From contig NC_080061.1 in NCBI RefSeq assembly GCF_026212465.1, positions 19,888,141 to 19,952,140 on the forward strand: 64,000 bases of DNA. The letters run 5' to 3'. The notes below the pieces were generated by a model that was not told where the DNA came from, ran no database searches, and was given only the letters and a program-made list of their open reading frames with translations. The first letter of the stretch is position 1. Each line of letters opens with the position of its first letter. The stretch is from Amaranthus tricolor (Eukaryota; Streptophyta; Magnoliopsida; Caryophyllales; Amaranthaceae). The translations under genes and the position numbers were made by a program. Of the stretch, positions 11,634 to 24,129 are shown one piece after another.

Positions 11634-14600
11634 TGTAATAGTTAAAGTGAATCGGATATTCATATGAAAATATGAATTTCGGGTTACACGCCGGACATTT
11701 AAGTTAAATTGTTTCCAAGGTCGATGACATTCTAGTGATAAAGATATAAGTAATCAAAAGAAACGGAAATAGTAAATCAGCGAAAGTCTTAATGTTTACA
11801 ACTTGAGAGCCCAATTGCCTCATAAAAAATAAACCAAGTGTAGTCCGAAATGAAACGTACTAGCTAAAAATAAACAATTAAGTTCAACGATCAAATAGTA
11901 TAAACTCAAGTGCGATAGTCAACTCATGTACAGGTTCTAACGTTTGGGTCCTCACACAACAACCCCACCTGCAATTTAACCTGCTAGTTGTCAAATAACA
12001 ACATCATAGCAAGTTCGAAAGAACATAAACCAATACACGTCAGAGACTTCATACAATGCATTATACAGGTTACATACAAGCAATGAGTTCATCCTAGCAA
12101 GTAAAGGCTCTAATAGACAAAATTTCATATTTGACTTTCCAATTCCCAACTCATGTCGTTGTCCGTCCAGTTCGGGTTGCCAGAGTAATATCAAAGTTTG
12201 GAGGAATACACATGGGAGAGCTAATCCCAAGGCAACCTCCGACCTAAGACGTTGCCCGTCCTGTTCCTGTCGTCAAAGGTAAAGTATGCATACGCCCATG
12301 GTGACTGTAATGATCCAAAAATTTTCATGAGAACGTTAACAATAATAATTCCATTCCAATAATTTAACCCCGTGCGGGTAACACAACCATCCTCAAATTT
12401 CCAATTTAAAACTCCTGTCAAATTATTTTTGGTGTCTAAGCCTTAAGTGATAAACAACATCACATTACATAATGAACATAACATTACTTCACTTAACCAA
12501 TTACAAAAGTATGGTCTAACCGTGTACCTTGGTAGCACGATAAACCAATGCCAAGTACTTCACGAATGGAATCTCAACCTCTTATGAATCGAGTTCCTAA
12601 ACACAAACACACATATAAATTACGTATTAATATGTGTGTACACATTCAATCCACTTTATACCATCCAAACATCCCTAAACTTCAAAATTTTAAATGATTA
12701 AATCCTAATCTCAACAATTTCCTAACATCAAAAATGCACCAGAAACTTTTTTTGCCTCTTTGGACAGTTTGAAAAACTCAAACAGAAAATCCGACTTCAC
12801 CATTGCGTCCGGAAGGCATCAATTACTTTGGGTACCTATTTTCATAATTTTTAACGCCCATTTACTATTTTTAATTAATTTTAGCGTTTAAACGACTTTT
12901 AATGTAATCGGTAAACGAAACGATAAACAAACTCAATCAAACCCCCAAGACTGAGGCGCGCCTTCCGAGACAGAATAATGTTACTGTCCAGAAAATTTTT
13001 TTATTATTATTTTTATTTTTTTAAAAATTTATTTTATTTTAATAATTAAATCTCTTTAATGTCTTTCTTTTAAAATTCAATGATCCATAATACATAACAA
13101 TTACCATATGCTACCATACTTATTCACAACAATAAAATCAATCATACCTACAACAAAATGGTAGAACAAAATAAGCACACCACTAAGGTCCACCATCAAA
13201 CCAAGTCATGAATCAAACATAAATAATCATTAAATTAGAATGTCACAATTACCATTAAATTTTCTTTCTTTTTTCTATGTATGAAAATTAAATTTTTAAA
13301 CATGATTTTTCTAGCAAATTGAAATTTTGGTAAACTTATGATGACTAGAAAAAATAAATAAATAAATAAATAAATGTACATACACAACTCTAACAAATTG
13401 AGATTTTGTTAAAGGATTATTATTTCATAAAGAACCTCATCAGCTAAAAGTATCAACACAATCCTTCTAACAAATTAAATTTTGTTAAAGAATTATAAAT
13501 TCATGAAAACTATATAAAATAAAACATAACATAATTCCTTTTAATTAATTCAAATTTTATTAAAGGAATTCCTAGATATTATATAAATAAAAAAAATTAA
13601 ATAAATAAATAAATGTTCATACACAACTCTTTAACAAATTGAGATTTTGTTAAAGGATCATTATTTGGTAAAGAACCTCATCAACTAAAAGTATGAACAC
13701 AATCCTTCTAACAAATTAAATTTTGTTAAAGAATTATAAATTCATGAAAACTATATAAAATAAAACATAACATAATTCCTTTTAATTAATTCAAATTTTA
13801 TTAAAGGAATTCCTAGATATTATATAAATAAAAGGTATGAAAATAATTCTTCAAACAAATTAAATTTTGTTAAGGAATTGTAAATTCATGAAAACTATAT
13901 AAAATAAAACAAAAACATAATTCCTTCCAACAAATTGAAATTTTGTTAAAGGATTATGAATTCATAAGTATTATACAAATAGAAGGTATAAAAAATTAAT
14001 TCTTCAAACAAATTGAATTTTGTTAAAGAATTATGAATCATTAAAAATAAATAAAACAATGCTATGAACAAAATTTTTTTAACAAATTAAAATTTTGCAA
14101 AAGAATAATGAATCATGAACTTACAATTATAAGGATTAAGGATTGAATTAGAGCAATTGATCACCCAAAACCCACCCAAAAATGTTTCCTCACTTTTTCT
14201 TTATTTTTGTTCTTCTTGGCCAAACACTGAAGGAATTTTTAGAGAGAAATTTTCTGAAATGTTTTTTTATATTACTCACCCTAAGGCAAGCTTTGAAACT
14301 AATTCAATTCAAGGAGTAGTTATAAGGGTAAATTGCCTTGTTAATTGTCATTACTTGCAAATAGGTGGGGGAGGTTACAAGACTCTCCACACACCCCATG
14401 ACCGGCCAAGACCTCCCTTAATTACCCATCATTATTTTATTTTATTTTTTTAAATTTTTTTTAATTAATGTATTACTCGGTTTTATGGATACACGCAAAA
14501 ATAGTTATGCGTTAAACTTGTTACGCGATGAAACGTACACACAACCGAAAGTATACTCGAAATAATTATTTAATAATTTATTATTCTATGAATTATTATT

Positions 14601-14653
14601 AATATTTGAATTATTATTTATCTTTTTTATTGATAATTTAATGGGGTTTTACA
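11634..14653 (-). mobile_element. 5' LTR of Tekay-like Ty3/gypsy element (about 3.0 kb)
   Basis: Bounded on the plus strand by TGTAATAG (11634) and TTTTACA (14653), so TG...CA, with the primer-binding site immediately inside. 11955-14653 aligns with the truncated LTR at 5285-7702. It retains the block at about 12710-12970 that the other LTR lost, and has an extra 238-bp tandem unit. Length suits Tekay-type LTRs. No ORF with recognisable product. Confidence 0.75.
13351..13832 (+). repeat. Tandem duplication of about 238 bp inside the 5' LTR
   Basis: Units 13351-13590 and 13591-13832 are nearly identical, each running from an (aaat)n run and atg(t)acatacacaac through three hairpin units to attcctagatattatataaat. 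The other LTR has only one partial unit, so the duplication arose after integration or in the parent copy. Confidence 0.8.
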
Positions 14654-16507
14654 TGCTCGCTTGGGGGAATTCATGAGTGAGTTTTATGTCACTCATCGGG
14701 TAGTCATTGAGTCTATTTTCTAGCATATTTACTTGTATTTCTACCCTTATTTTGCCAATTAATTGCTCATGTTTTGTGTTGGTTAGTTTTAGTTGCATTC
14801 TTGTATATTTTGTTCATTTAAGTGCATACTATTGCATTTCCCCCTTTGTCTATGTTTGCCTCCATTCCTCCTCCCTTACTTTGCTCATTTGTGTAGGTTC
14901 CTCTTCCGGGACATGACTTGATAGCATGAACGGCCCATCTCATCTTTCGGCAAAGCGCGAAACCCATTCTTACCTTCAAAGAGCTTCCAAGTGCCTTATA
15001 GTATAGAGCTACGTCAAGGTAAATGAATTTTAGCAAGCAGTAGCTAGTAGATCATAGTGCTCGTTCAAGGCAATTAGAGTGCACGTTCAAGGCAGTTGAG
15101 ATTTGTCAGTCAGTAACTTCTAGAGGCTAGTGCTCGTTCGAGAATTTAAGTAGCGGATGACTTTTGTTTCTAGGGTGTTTTTACTCTGTTGCCCTTATGT
15201 ATTACTTTGTATATATAGGTCCTCCACGAAATGGAGAGACAGCCACCAGAGGCTTTAGTGTAGTTTATTCTTAGTTCATTTAATTTCTTTTCAATTCCCA
15301 AGCTCAATTATGTATAGTGTATTTTGCTTCCTTTTGCAGAATTTGAGGTGAAGATTTAAGGAGAAACATTCGTTTGTTCCTAGTTGTATTCAATCTTATT
15401 CATTACTTCAATAAAGTAAGATCTTGTAGACTACATTATCTTAGTTGATGCAATTTTCAAATTTTATTTCCATCTTTTAATTTCACTTTTCATGTTAGTT
15501 TTCTTGCTTGATACTTGCTCCTTGTTGTTAGATTTCAGCTTATCCTTGGTTAAAGTCATTTATAGCATATTCTTAGTCCTATTTTAGTACTTGCATATTA
15601 ATTTTTCTTAGTTGTTAGAACTTCAAAATGATCGTCCTTACTCCTAGTTTTTCATTATGCTTGATTTATGATCCATGTCTATTTTCATGCTTATATCCAT
15701 GATTTGTGAGTAGTTTAGCTTTTAGGGCATAGGAAAAAGTAGTTCATTAGCACGTAGAGGGCTGAATGTGCTTGATTTTGGATTACAGAGCTTGAAAGTT
15801 TTCTAGTTTAGTGAAGTTTGGTTCATGAGCTATCCCAAGAAGGAGTGCAAGTGCTCCACACATCACTAAACTTAGTTGAATTTTGTAGTTTCACTTGGTG
15901 ATATGTCTAGTTATTATTCTCATGCTGATGGTTCAGAAGCCAAGAAGCTTGAACCCATCATTAATCACTTACTAACCTTAGAAGGTGTGTATTTGATGAT
16001 GTTTTTATTAGCTTTGCATATACATCTTGTTAATTGCACTTTCATGAGCTAGGTTTTAACATGAGTTCAAGGCCAAGAAGCCCACACTTCTACCTTTGCA
16101 TGTCTAAATCACCAAAGCCAAGTTGAGGTGATACATTAGCGGTAGCTTCATTCATTTCTATGCTCATTTTCATCACCATGTTTTATTGTATATATGACCC
16201 CTTACGTAACAATGAGTGGACTCTCTATGTCCTAGCTTTATCTTATTTGCTTTAATCCATTATTTTACTAGTCTTCTTGATAGTAGACACCAACCTAAAC
16301 AAAATCTAAAAACAACCCCCTTTTGCCTCTAATCTAGTTTAAGCACAAGACCCCCACCTTGTGGATTTGATCCCATCTTGCCACTATAGCTTATATATTT
16401 TGATGGAATTGGGTAAAAGTGATCAACGGTTTGGAAGTATCGACACCTGGTGTTGGCCCTCTTGTACCTCATGCTAGAGAATCAATCAATTAACAAACCC
16501 TCCATAA
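14654..16507 (+). other. Non-coding, resembles LTR/5' leader of an old gypsy element
   Basis: No gene. 14707-14916 opens a short hydrophobic frame that looks like chance in T-rich DNA. Near 16346-16375 the words accccca-ccttgtggatttgatccc and cttgccactat resemble leader sequence of Tat/Athila-like elements; the reverse complement of a similar phrase occurs at 52095-52120. A short direct repetition of gtgctcgttc/gtgcacgttcaaggca occurs near 15055-15140. Confidence 0.4.
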
Positions 16508-17212
16508 ATTTCTAAATTTCTAGCGTGGATAGAGTATAGTGCAAAGTACCCTAAAGCGAGAGAACATCGTTATTATGAATTTCCTGGCAAGTATGTTTAG
16601 AACCGACAAGGTCATGAGTGGACACCGCAAAAGCAAGGCTTCGCAATTGGCAGCATGTACCATTCATCACCTGTTGCAGGCGAGAGGTATTACTTGAGAG
16701 CACTTCTAAATTATGTGAAAGGTCCCACCTGCTTTGAAGACATACGAACTGTAGGTGGAGTTCTATACAACTCTTTCAAAGAAGCATGTTATGCAATGGG
16801 ACTTTTTAATGATGATAAGGAGTATATGGATGTAATTATAGAAGTATGTTTATCCATGTTAGGTATGTTGTTAATTATATTTATTAATTCATATACTTAT
16901 TATCAATACGAATGATTACTTTTATAATGAACATAAAATTATTTATTTTCTCCAACAACTCTGCAACTTATGGAGATTCATCTAAAAAATTTTACTCTTC
17001 ACGAGATTGAAAATATTTTAAAGAGAAATGGATGTTCTATGTGTTATAGTGGTGAATTATGTCAAGAGGATATTATACTCAGGAATAGTTTCAATAAGTT
17101 TATCGCTGATGAGCTTCGGTACAATAAAGAAGTTTTAGAACCAATGAAATATTCAGGTCTACCGAATCACGAAATTAGATTGAAGATTGATAATGTTGCT
17201 TTGCAATATTGA
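16508..17212 (+). pseudogene. Helitron PIF1-like helicase fragment, degenerate
   Basis: Translating forward gives FLAWIEYSAKYPKAREHRYY, then an in-frame TAG after FPGKYV, then GHEWTPQKQGFAIGSMYHSS, PVAGERYYLRALLNYVKGPT and FEDIRTVGGVLYNSFKEACY, a block typical of the Helitron Rep/helicase protein just before its PIF1 helicase domain. After a gap of about 100 bp (16862-16960) that starts with GT and may be an intron or insertion, reading resumes with QLMEIHLKNFTLHEIENIL and FNKFIADELRYNKEVL, also in Helitron order. No Walker motifs follow; the fragment ends at a stop at 17212. I did not find Helitron termini. Confidence 0.85.
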
Positions 17213-18599
17213 TCAATCAGCTAGTTTATGCAATAGAACGCGATTAATTGTTAATCAATTGGAATTTCATAATTATAGAGGCGACCGTTCTTTCTCACTC
17301 TAATAAGGGAGCTAAGGTCTTTATTCCATGTATAACACTTACGCCATCATATTCATCACATCTTCTAGTTCGCCTTCAAAGAATACAATTTCCTTTGACT
17401 TTCTACTTTGCAGTGACCATCAATTAAAGTCAAGGTCAAGCTTTGAAGAATCTAGGTTTTGTTTTAACCTAAACTAGTATTCAGTCAAGGGCAATTATAT
17501 GTAGTTGTATCAAGCGTGAAAACTAGGCAAGGACTTAAGATTCTAGTATGTGATAAGAATAATAATATTAACACTCCTACCGACAATATTGTCTACAAAG
17601 AAGTGTTTCGGAATTTATAGTTTCTAATTAGCATAATATATGTACACACGTTAACGAATTTTGTTGCTTATGTTTACCTTCATGTTTCTTTGTAATATGC
17701 ATCTTATAAATGATGATATAATAATGGTGTGTGCGATTCTTTTTTTCGTTATTAATTTTAAAAATTATTAAAATATCTCTCTTATGTGAACAATATTTAT
17801 TTATTTTGTAAATATTAGATTTTTTTGTACATAAAATTGCTAATTTTCTCATGCTTTAGCACGGTAATTACCTAGTTGTGATAAAGAGTCTTAATTTTAA
17901 TCATTAGGAAGCAAAATGTATAAATTAGGGTCCATTTATATAGTTGATTAGGTGGGCTAAGGCCCAATTTAACATTTTTGTGAAGTATTTTTAAAATCGT
18001 GTAGAATTCGTAGAATCATACGATTTATGTTGCGATTCTACGATTCTAATTGCGATTTTAAAATTTGAATTATATATTTTTTGTTAAGTTGTATTTGAAA
18101 GGTTACACTATTAGTTTTTATGCTTTAAAAGCATTAGTATAATATCGATATGAATAAAGCTTGATAAGAATCCCAACTCTGCCGAGGTCCGAGAATTCGA
18201 GTCGGAGCAAAGTTGGAGCTTGCATAATCCGACTACGAGTGGAGATGGACTGAATAACATAATCTAACTTTTATCCAGAGCATAGTCAAAGGGTTGATTA
18301 TCTTAGTCGAGTTCGACTCATTGTCATCTCTACGTGGAATATACGCTATGATGTATAGCTCTTTCATATAATTTATTCGTATTATTTTATGCATGAGATC
18401 CTATTTTCGATGTTAAGAATACGTGGATTATAGTTGCTTGATTAAAACTTTTTATAATCATGTTTGATTAAAATGTTATACTTAAAATTTGATTTTAATT
18501 ATTGCAAATTAATTATAGCAAGTTATACTCAAAAAATTTATAAACTACACAAATAATTTATAAATTATGTTATATTTTATTTGTAAGTTTTGACCAAAC
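17213..18599. other. AT-rich non-coding stretch
   Basis: Nothing recognisable as a gene. Around 18180-18330 there is a short stretch with gagtcggag and agtcgagttcgactca that may be an old non-autonomous DNA transposon of the kind rich in gtcg/cgac words, but ends and target duplication are not visible. Confidence 0.4.
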
Positions 18600-18629
18600 T
18601 ACCCCAATTTAAAAAATCATTATCATCCT

Positions 18630-18790
18630 ACTCAGTGTATCCCACTCATAGAAGAACTATGGACAGGGTCTGGGGAAGAAAGGACGGCGGTAACTCATAC
18701 CCATAAAGAAGAGCGCGGCCAAAAGGAGTCCCCCGGCTCGAGAAAGAAAGGAAGGATAAGAGACATAGCTACACGGGAAAAATAAAAAAG
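18630..18790 (+). repeat. Possible SINE-like dispersed repeat
   Basis: GC-richer island in AT-rich DNA reading cagtgtatcccactca, gacagggtctggggaag, aactcatacccataaagaag and gagtcccccggctcgag. The first two phrases resemble a widespread plant SINE body (cagtgtaatcccac...gggtctgggga). No clear poly(A) end, pol III boxes or target duplication, so this is a weak call. Confidence 0.3.
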
Positions 18791-18799
18791 CATATAAAT

Positions 18800-20589
18800 A
18801 AAAGAAAGAAGTATAACCAACTACAAAATAAAAGAGACAAAAACTAATAATAAAGGAAATGAGAGCAACATGATGACAAGAACACCAAAAGGTAATCTAA
18901 GAGGACAATGAGCAGTCTAAAACATGGATATGGCGCCTCCAACTACCCTTATCCCTAGTCAGGCCCTCAGAGAGGTTTAGCTCAATTCAAAGAATCAATA
19001 TCTATCAAATTCGATTTTAGGCATAATTTAAGTTCGAAATTTGCTTCCTTGTTTAAATTGCATAATTAAAAATTTTATAGTTGATTTAATGTCTAAGTTT
19101 GAATGATTTTGCCTAATTTAATTTGGCAATGAAGAACTCTAGATTTTGCTCACAAATCATGTAATTAGTGTGAAACTTATGAAATTTCACAATTAAACTA
19201 AACTGAGATTATATGATAATTAATGACATATTTTGCCCCTAATTTTGAAGGATTAATTGACCATTTAATGATTAAACTTTCTCTTCAAAATTGAGAAAAA
19301 TTTGTGAGCTTTTGCCCCATCAAGGCGACACATATAGTGTGCATAGTGGGCTTGTTTGCTATAGTTTTCAGTAGTCATGATAGTTAATTTTGCAAAGAAG
19401 AAAAAGTGAGAGGGATAGGATCACGAGCCTAGCACGAATGGCTGCGTCCGTGAGCCCAGTTTTGGTTGCAGGCTACGCGGGTTGTTGGGCCCAACCGCCC
19501 AAGCATTTCTTTTTTTCTATTTCTTATTGCTAAAACTCACAAGAGGTTTCAGTAGTCATGATATCTACTATGATATTTTTAATAGCTTTTATTAGTGTAG
19601 AGTACTCAATAACACTAATAAGTCTAAGTATGTAATAGCTTATAAAATAGTTTAGATTAGTCTTATTCACTCTAACATATCAAGTTTCGGTTCGAGCTTT
19701 AAGATACAATTAATTATCAAAATATAGCAACTCGATGCCTTGTTATATCAGATAAATTGTCATATAACATAACAAAACCAATTTAAAAAGTGATTATTAA
19801 AAAATTACAATTATATAACCAACTGGACGATTTAAATATATTGATCTGCCGCATCTGATTAAACAACTGGTATTTGATTTTTCATAATTAAATAAGGATA
19901 CATTAATTTAAAAATTGACTATTAACTTAATCTAATATTGACCTAATCGATAGTTATCCGTAACTAATAACTACTCGAAAAATAAAGCCCCAACCCAATT
20001 CATATGAATAGAATATGTGCTAACATGTTTAAAGGCGTTTGCAAGAAAATTTAATAAATTTTAACTCAAATTTAAAGTGCTTCCTTACTGTTACTAATTA
20101 ATTTATGAAAGCTTCAAATTGAGTTAGATTCGTCAAATGCTGTTAAATATCAAACAACCAATTTGGAGCAATTAGCATTACATATTTACATGTTACATCG
20201 TTTTTACTTTTTTAGGAGTATAAAAGTGCATCCAATACACGTAGTTTGTTAGTATGAAGATATATATATAAATATAATTTAAAAATATGTAATAATAAAT
20301 ATACTATATACTTAAGATGAAATAATAATAATTAATAATTGTTAAAATAGGTTGAATAAATTTAAATAGTTTGTAGATGAGTAAAACAAATAGCAGGTTG
20401 ATTAATTTTATTTGTCATTTACGCCAATTTCAACCAATAAAATTCTTTCATCTAGCGTGACTCCAAAAGAATGACATGTGTGTTTTTCAGTCGTTTTATT
20501 AAATTGTATAATAATTAGTTAAAATATTTTTAATAACTACATACATCTAAATCCTAATAAATTATTTAGTGTCATCTAAATATTTCTTA
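18800..20589. other. AT-rich non-coding stretch
   Basis: No ORF of interest and no element ends recognised. A GC-rich island lies at 19420-19500 (gggttgttgggcccaacc is a short palindrome). Confidence 0.4.
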
Positions 20590-20597
20590 GTTTATTT

Positions 20598-21086
20598 TAC
20601 ACCTGATCATGGCAGGCCCGGCCCGTCCCGAAAAGTGAGGGTTTGGGTACCAAAATATGACCCGATGGGTGGATTTGGGCAGAAAATAAGTGGCTCGAAT
20701 TTTTTTGGGACGGGTTCGGGATTGGTGTTTGGCCCACGGGCCGGCCCGGCCCGGCCCGAAAAAGTGCTTGTTCATGATTTGCATTTTGAATTTGTTTTAT
20801 ATTATGTATAAAATGTAACAATTGTATTTTTTTATTTCAATTATTTGTAATTTGTGTTTTAAATTATGTATAATATGCAACAATTGTGTTTATTTCAATT
20901 ATTTGTAATTTGTGTTTTTAATTATATATAAATAATATATATCATAGGCCCGCAAGCCCGCAAAAAAGCCCGCAAGCCCGCATATTACGGGTTTGGGCAA
21001 GAACTTTTAGACCCGCACTTCGGCCCGGCCCGCATTAATGGGCTGTTTTTTTCCTCCCGGCCCGACCCAGTGTTTGATCACCTCTA
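20598..21086. mobile_element. Non-autonomous hAT element (489 bp) with 8-bp target duplication
   Basis: The element starts TACACCTGATCATGG and ends GTTTGATCACCTCTA, imperfect terminal inverted repeats (TAxAxxTGATCA). It is flanked by an exact 8-bp direct repeat, gtttattt at 20590-20597 and 21087-21094, the length hAT transposases make. The ends are rich in ggcccggcccg words and the middle is AT-rich, as in many plant hAT MITEs. The frames in it (80 aa and shorter) are compositional. No transposase. Confidence 0.9.
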
Positions 21087-21094
21087 GTTTATTT

Positions 21095-21486
21095 AGATTT
21101 CGAATTTCTCTAGCAGTTATTTATTAAAAGATATAGGATTAATATTTAGTTCCCTAATTTAATTTTTCAAATTTGTTAATATCATCTAAATGAATTTTTA
21201 TTTATTGTTTCTATTCTCTTAGTCATTTATGGATTAGAGTATTTGATTAGTTGAAATTATTGCTATAACTAAATCAATAAATTTAACAGGTTAAATATTA
21301 ATTGATTGTTCAATCTTTAATTGAAGTAAATTGGTAAGCTATTTAATTCAGTTATTTTAAATACTTCAATTGAAATACACATGGCAAGTACTCTAAGAAT
21401 TTCATAGTTGATTTTTTACTTCTTTTTGAATAGATATTATGATTCTTCTATTTTCAGGATGGTCTTAGACTAAGCATTTTATTAAA
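21095..21486. other. AT-rich spacer
   Basis: Non-coding sequence between the hAT MITE and the foldback element; nothing recognised. Confidence 0.4.
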
Positions 21487-22641
21487 GGGATATTCTATAT
21501 GGTAAGCACCAAATATAGCAAAAGGCGATTGTTAGCAATTTTTAATATTTTTATTCCACAAAATAGCACTCAACTCTTGGAAAATTAACTGCCCTAACAT
21601 TATTAAGGTAAAAAAGTTTAATTACCGTAACATTGTTAAGTATGAAAATGGCCATTTTACCCCTTTTTTATTTCATTAAAACTCAACACCTCCTTCATCT
21701 TTCATTCAAAGTGTTCTTGCTTCTCCATTAGAGTTCTTCTTCCTCTTCAACCTCATCTCTTGTAAACTCTTGGAAAATCATCTAAATATATTGAACGAGT
21801 AGTAAAAGTTGGTCTCATACTCTTTGGGCTCTTGCAGTAAATTGATTTTTCAAAGCAAAAAAATTTTGATACCCACTCATAATCTTTCTCAGATTTCAAG
21901 CTATGGCTTGCTGCATCATAGAGAACTATACTTCTTGGACTTGTGTACCCACGTCTAGCAAGATACATGTCTGGAGTCTCACATGTTTATTTATGACAAA
22001 ATTTTATGATTTTGGCTATGACATATATTGAAGTGCCATAGTCATGTCTAAGTGTAGAAAATCCAACACAGGTGATTAAGGTAAAATAAAGTGTTCAATG
22101 TCTTCTCATTTCATCCCTTCTCTTGTTTGTTGCATGTGAGTGAGCTTAAGTTCATTCTTGGTCCCAAGTCTAGATAAAAGAGGGGATTGTGATGGGAGAT
22201 TAAAGTTGAGGAAGAATCAATGGTGGAACCTAACAAAGGAACACTAAAAGTATTGTTGATAGAGTTGTTGTGGAAGATTAGAATGGCGAGCAGGATCAGC
22301 TTGGACCAAGATGAAGAAGTATATCATTTGTGTGGCTAAGGACATTCTAGAAAAAGCAAAGGGTGATATGGCAGCAAGCCATAGCTTGAAATCTAAGGAA
22401 GATTATGGAAGAACAAGAACACTTTGAATGAAAGATGAAGGAGATGTTGAGTTTTAATGAAATGAAATGAAACAAGGGCAAAATGTTTATTTTCATACAT
22501 AATGGAAACTAAACATTTTTACCTTAATAATGTTACGGTAGTTAATTTTCCAAAAGTTGAGTGCTATTTTGTGGAAAATATTTTAAGAATTGCTACCACT
22601 CGCCTTTTGCCATAGTTGGTGCTTACCATATAGAATATCCC
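21487..22641. mobile_element. Foldback/long-TIR element, 1.15 kb
   Basis: The left end GGGATATTCTATATGGTAAG and right end CTTACCATATAGAATATCCC are exact inverted repeats over 20 bases, and imperfect inverted homology goes on for about 240 bp (21487-21725 against 22405-22641). A further inner pair, aagctatggcttgctgc (21899) and its complement (22372), extends the foldback. Between them the left arm holds sequence the right arm lacks, including a 71-codon minus frame (21753-21968) containing YTSPRSIVLYDAASHSLKSE, which may be captured sequence or chance. No transposase. Family not identified; no clear target duplication. Confidence 0.8.
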
Positions 22642-22940
22642 AAAAATAAAATAGAACTAATAGACTAAATAACAAGGAGTAAAGTTTATTAATTCCCAGT
22701 ACTATATATACAACTCTTAATACTCATAAATTTTTACTCTAAAGCTGAAACAATCGCTTTATATTGTTGATGTGTCGAGTCATAAAATGGAGAGTACTAG
22801 TAGGGTTGGTGGTGGGTGGAAGTTTTGGATGGACGTAGTGAATCTTGTGGATAGTGAGGGAAGGAAATGGGGTAATCAACGGTGCTCATGAAATCGATAA
22901 TGAATAGTAGTTGTAATGATTAAATATTTTTAGTTTACTA
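22642..22940. other. Spacer between foldback element and Stowaway MITE
   Basis: No gene or element recognised. Confidence 0.4.
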
Positions 22941-23190
22941 CTCCCTCCGATTCATTTGAGTTGTCCCATTTAGTGTTTTTGACATTATTCATCGATCACT
23001 CTTAATTTGTATTTTATTTTTAATCTAGATGTCAAATAGAGTCATGTGGGATCTTGTTTGATTCGTCTCAGTGTAAATTTTATTAATATCAAATTTTTAC
23101 ATTTTTTAATTATGCACAATTAGAGATATTTAGAATTGAATTAGTGCATTAGATAGTGTGCCAAAACTAAATTGGACAAATTGGAGGGAG
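22941..23190. mobile_element. Stowaway MITE (Tc1/mariner-derived), about 250 bp
   Basis: Starts CTCCCTCCGATTCATTTGAG and ends CAAATTGGAGGGAG, the characteristic Stowaway terminal repeat, with TA on each side (22939-22940 and 23191-23192) as the target duplication. Non-coding inside. Confidence 0.88.
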
Positions 23191-23303
23191 TATTTTGTTT
23201 TTTTATCTTTGTGTAGTTGTCCTTCAATCATCATTCATCCCTAGCAAAGTTGGAAATTAAGAAGATTCTTTCAACTCAATGAGATGATGATCTTTTGCAT
23301 ATA

Positions 23304-23520
23304 CTTCCTCCGTTACATAATATCCGCTATATTTCTTATTTTTGGCAATTTCATATTATTTGTTACATTTTCATTTTTAATAATAAAACAATCATTTAAA
23401 GTTCTACCTACCGCTATTTTTATCCTACTCTATACCTCACTAACTTTTATACCTACCATTATTTAATCTTTTTCTATTCCCAATTAAAATTAATATTCCC
23501 TCCATAGTTATTTCTCCCAC
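23304..23520. mobile_element. Stowaway-like MITE fragments
   Basis: cttcctccgttacataatat at 23304 and attccctccatagttatttc at about 23496 both look like left ends of Stowaway elements in the same orientation; I see no matching right ends. The 60-codon frame 23284-23466 falls in it and is not a gene. About 230 bp downstream lies the putative promoter of the small gene. Confidence 0.45.
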
Positions 23521-23724
23521 TAAAAACCCACCTAATCTCCCATTAAACCCACCATCCCAATTAATTATTTCTCCCATTTAAATACACTATCCCAATTAAT
23601 TATTTCTCCTATTTAAACCTACCTTCCCAACTTCCTCACATTAATAGTAGGATTGATATCCACCGTCAGATTTTTTTTGTCCTTGATCTAACCGTTGATT
23701 TAAAACCCTAACTAATGAGTCCTG

Positions 23725-23735
23725 CTATATATACC
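23725..23735 (+). promoter_or_regulatory. Putative TATA box of the 25703 gene
   Basis: ctatatatacc lies in an otherwise C-rich/A-rich surrounding, followed at 23755-23830 by a C/T-rich leader (ccatcccccttctctctctc) typical of plant 5' UTRs. Transcription start near 23755-23765 is inferred. Confidence 0.45.
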
Positions 23736-24129
23736 AATCCCCCTTCCCAGTCCTAAACCTAATGAAAATTCACCCGTCCATCCCCCTTCTCTCTCTCTTT
23801 CTCCCTCATTCTCTCTTTTTCTAACCAATCTCAGAACAATTTCTTTGGCTTTGTATCTGATTTTAATTCTTTGGTTTTCTTTAACAATTGTTCATGAAAT
23901 AGGAATTTGATTATCTTTTGTTTTGTATTTGGTTTTGCATTAAATCTGAGTTTTTCAATTTGATCCTGATGGTTCTGGTATAGTCTTTATACTCTTTGCT
24001 TTGATTTATTTCGGTTTAATCATGTTCTATTTCGGTTTAATCATCATCTGGTATGGTCTTTCACTCTTGGTTCTGATTTGGGGTTTATTTTGTTTTTGAT
24101 TCTCTTTTTTTTATTATCTCTATGATTTG

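Noticed and set aside
20569..20821. ORFs of 65-80 codons at the left end of the hAT MITE
   Set aside because: GC-rich ggcccggcccg repeats open frames on both strands; they cross the element's border and target duplication.
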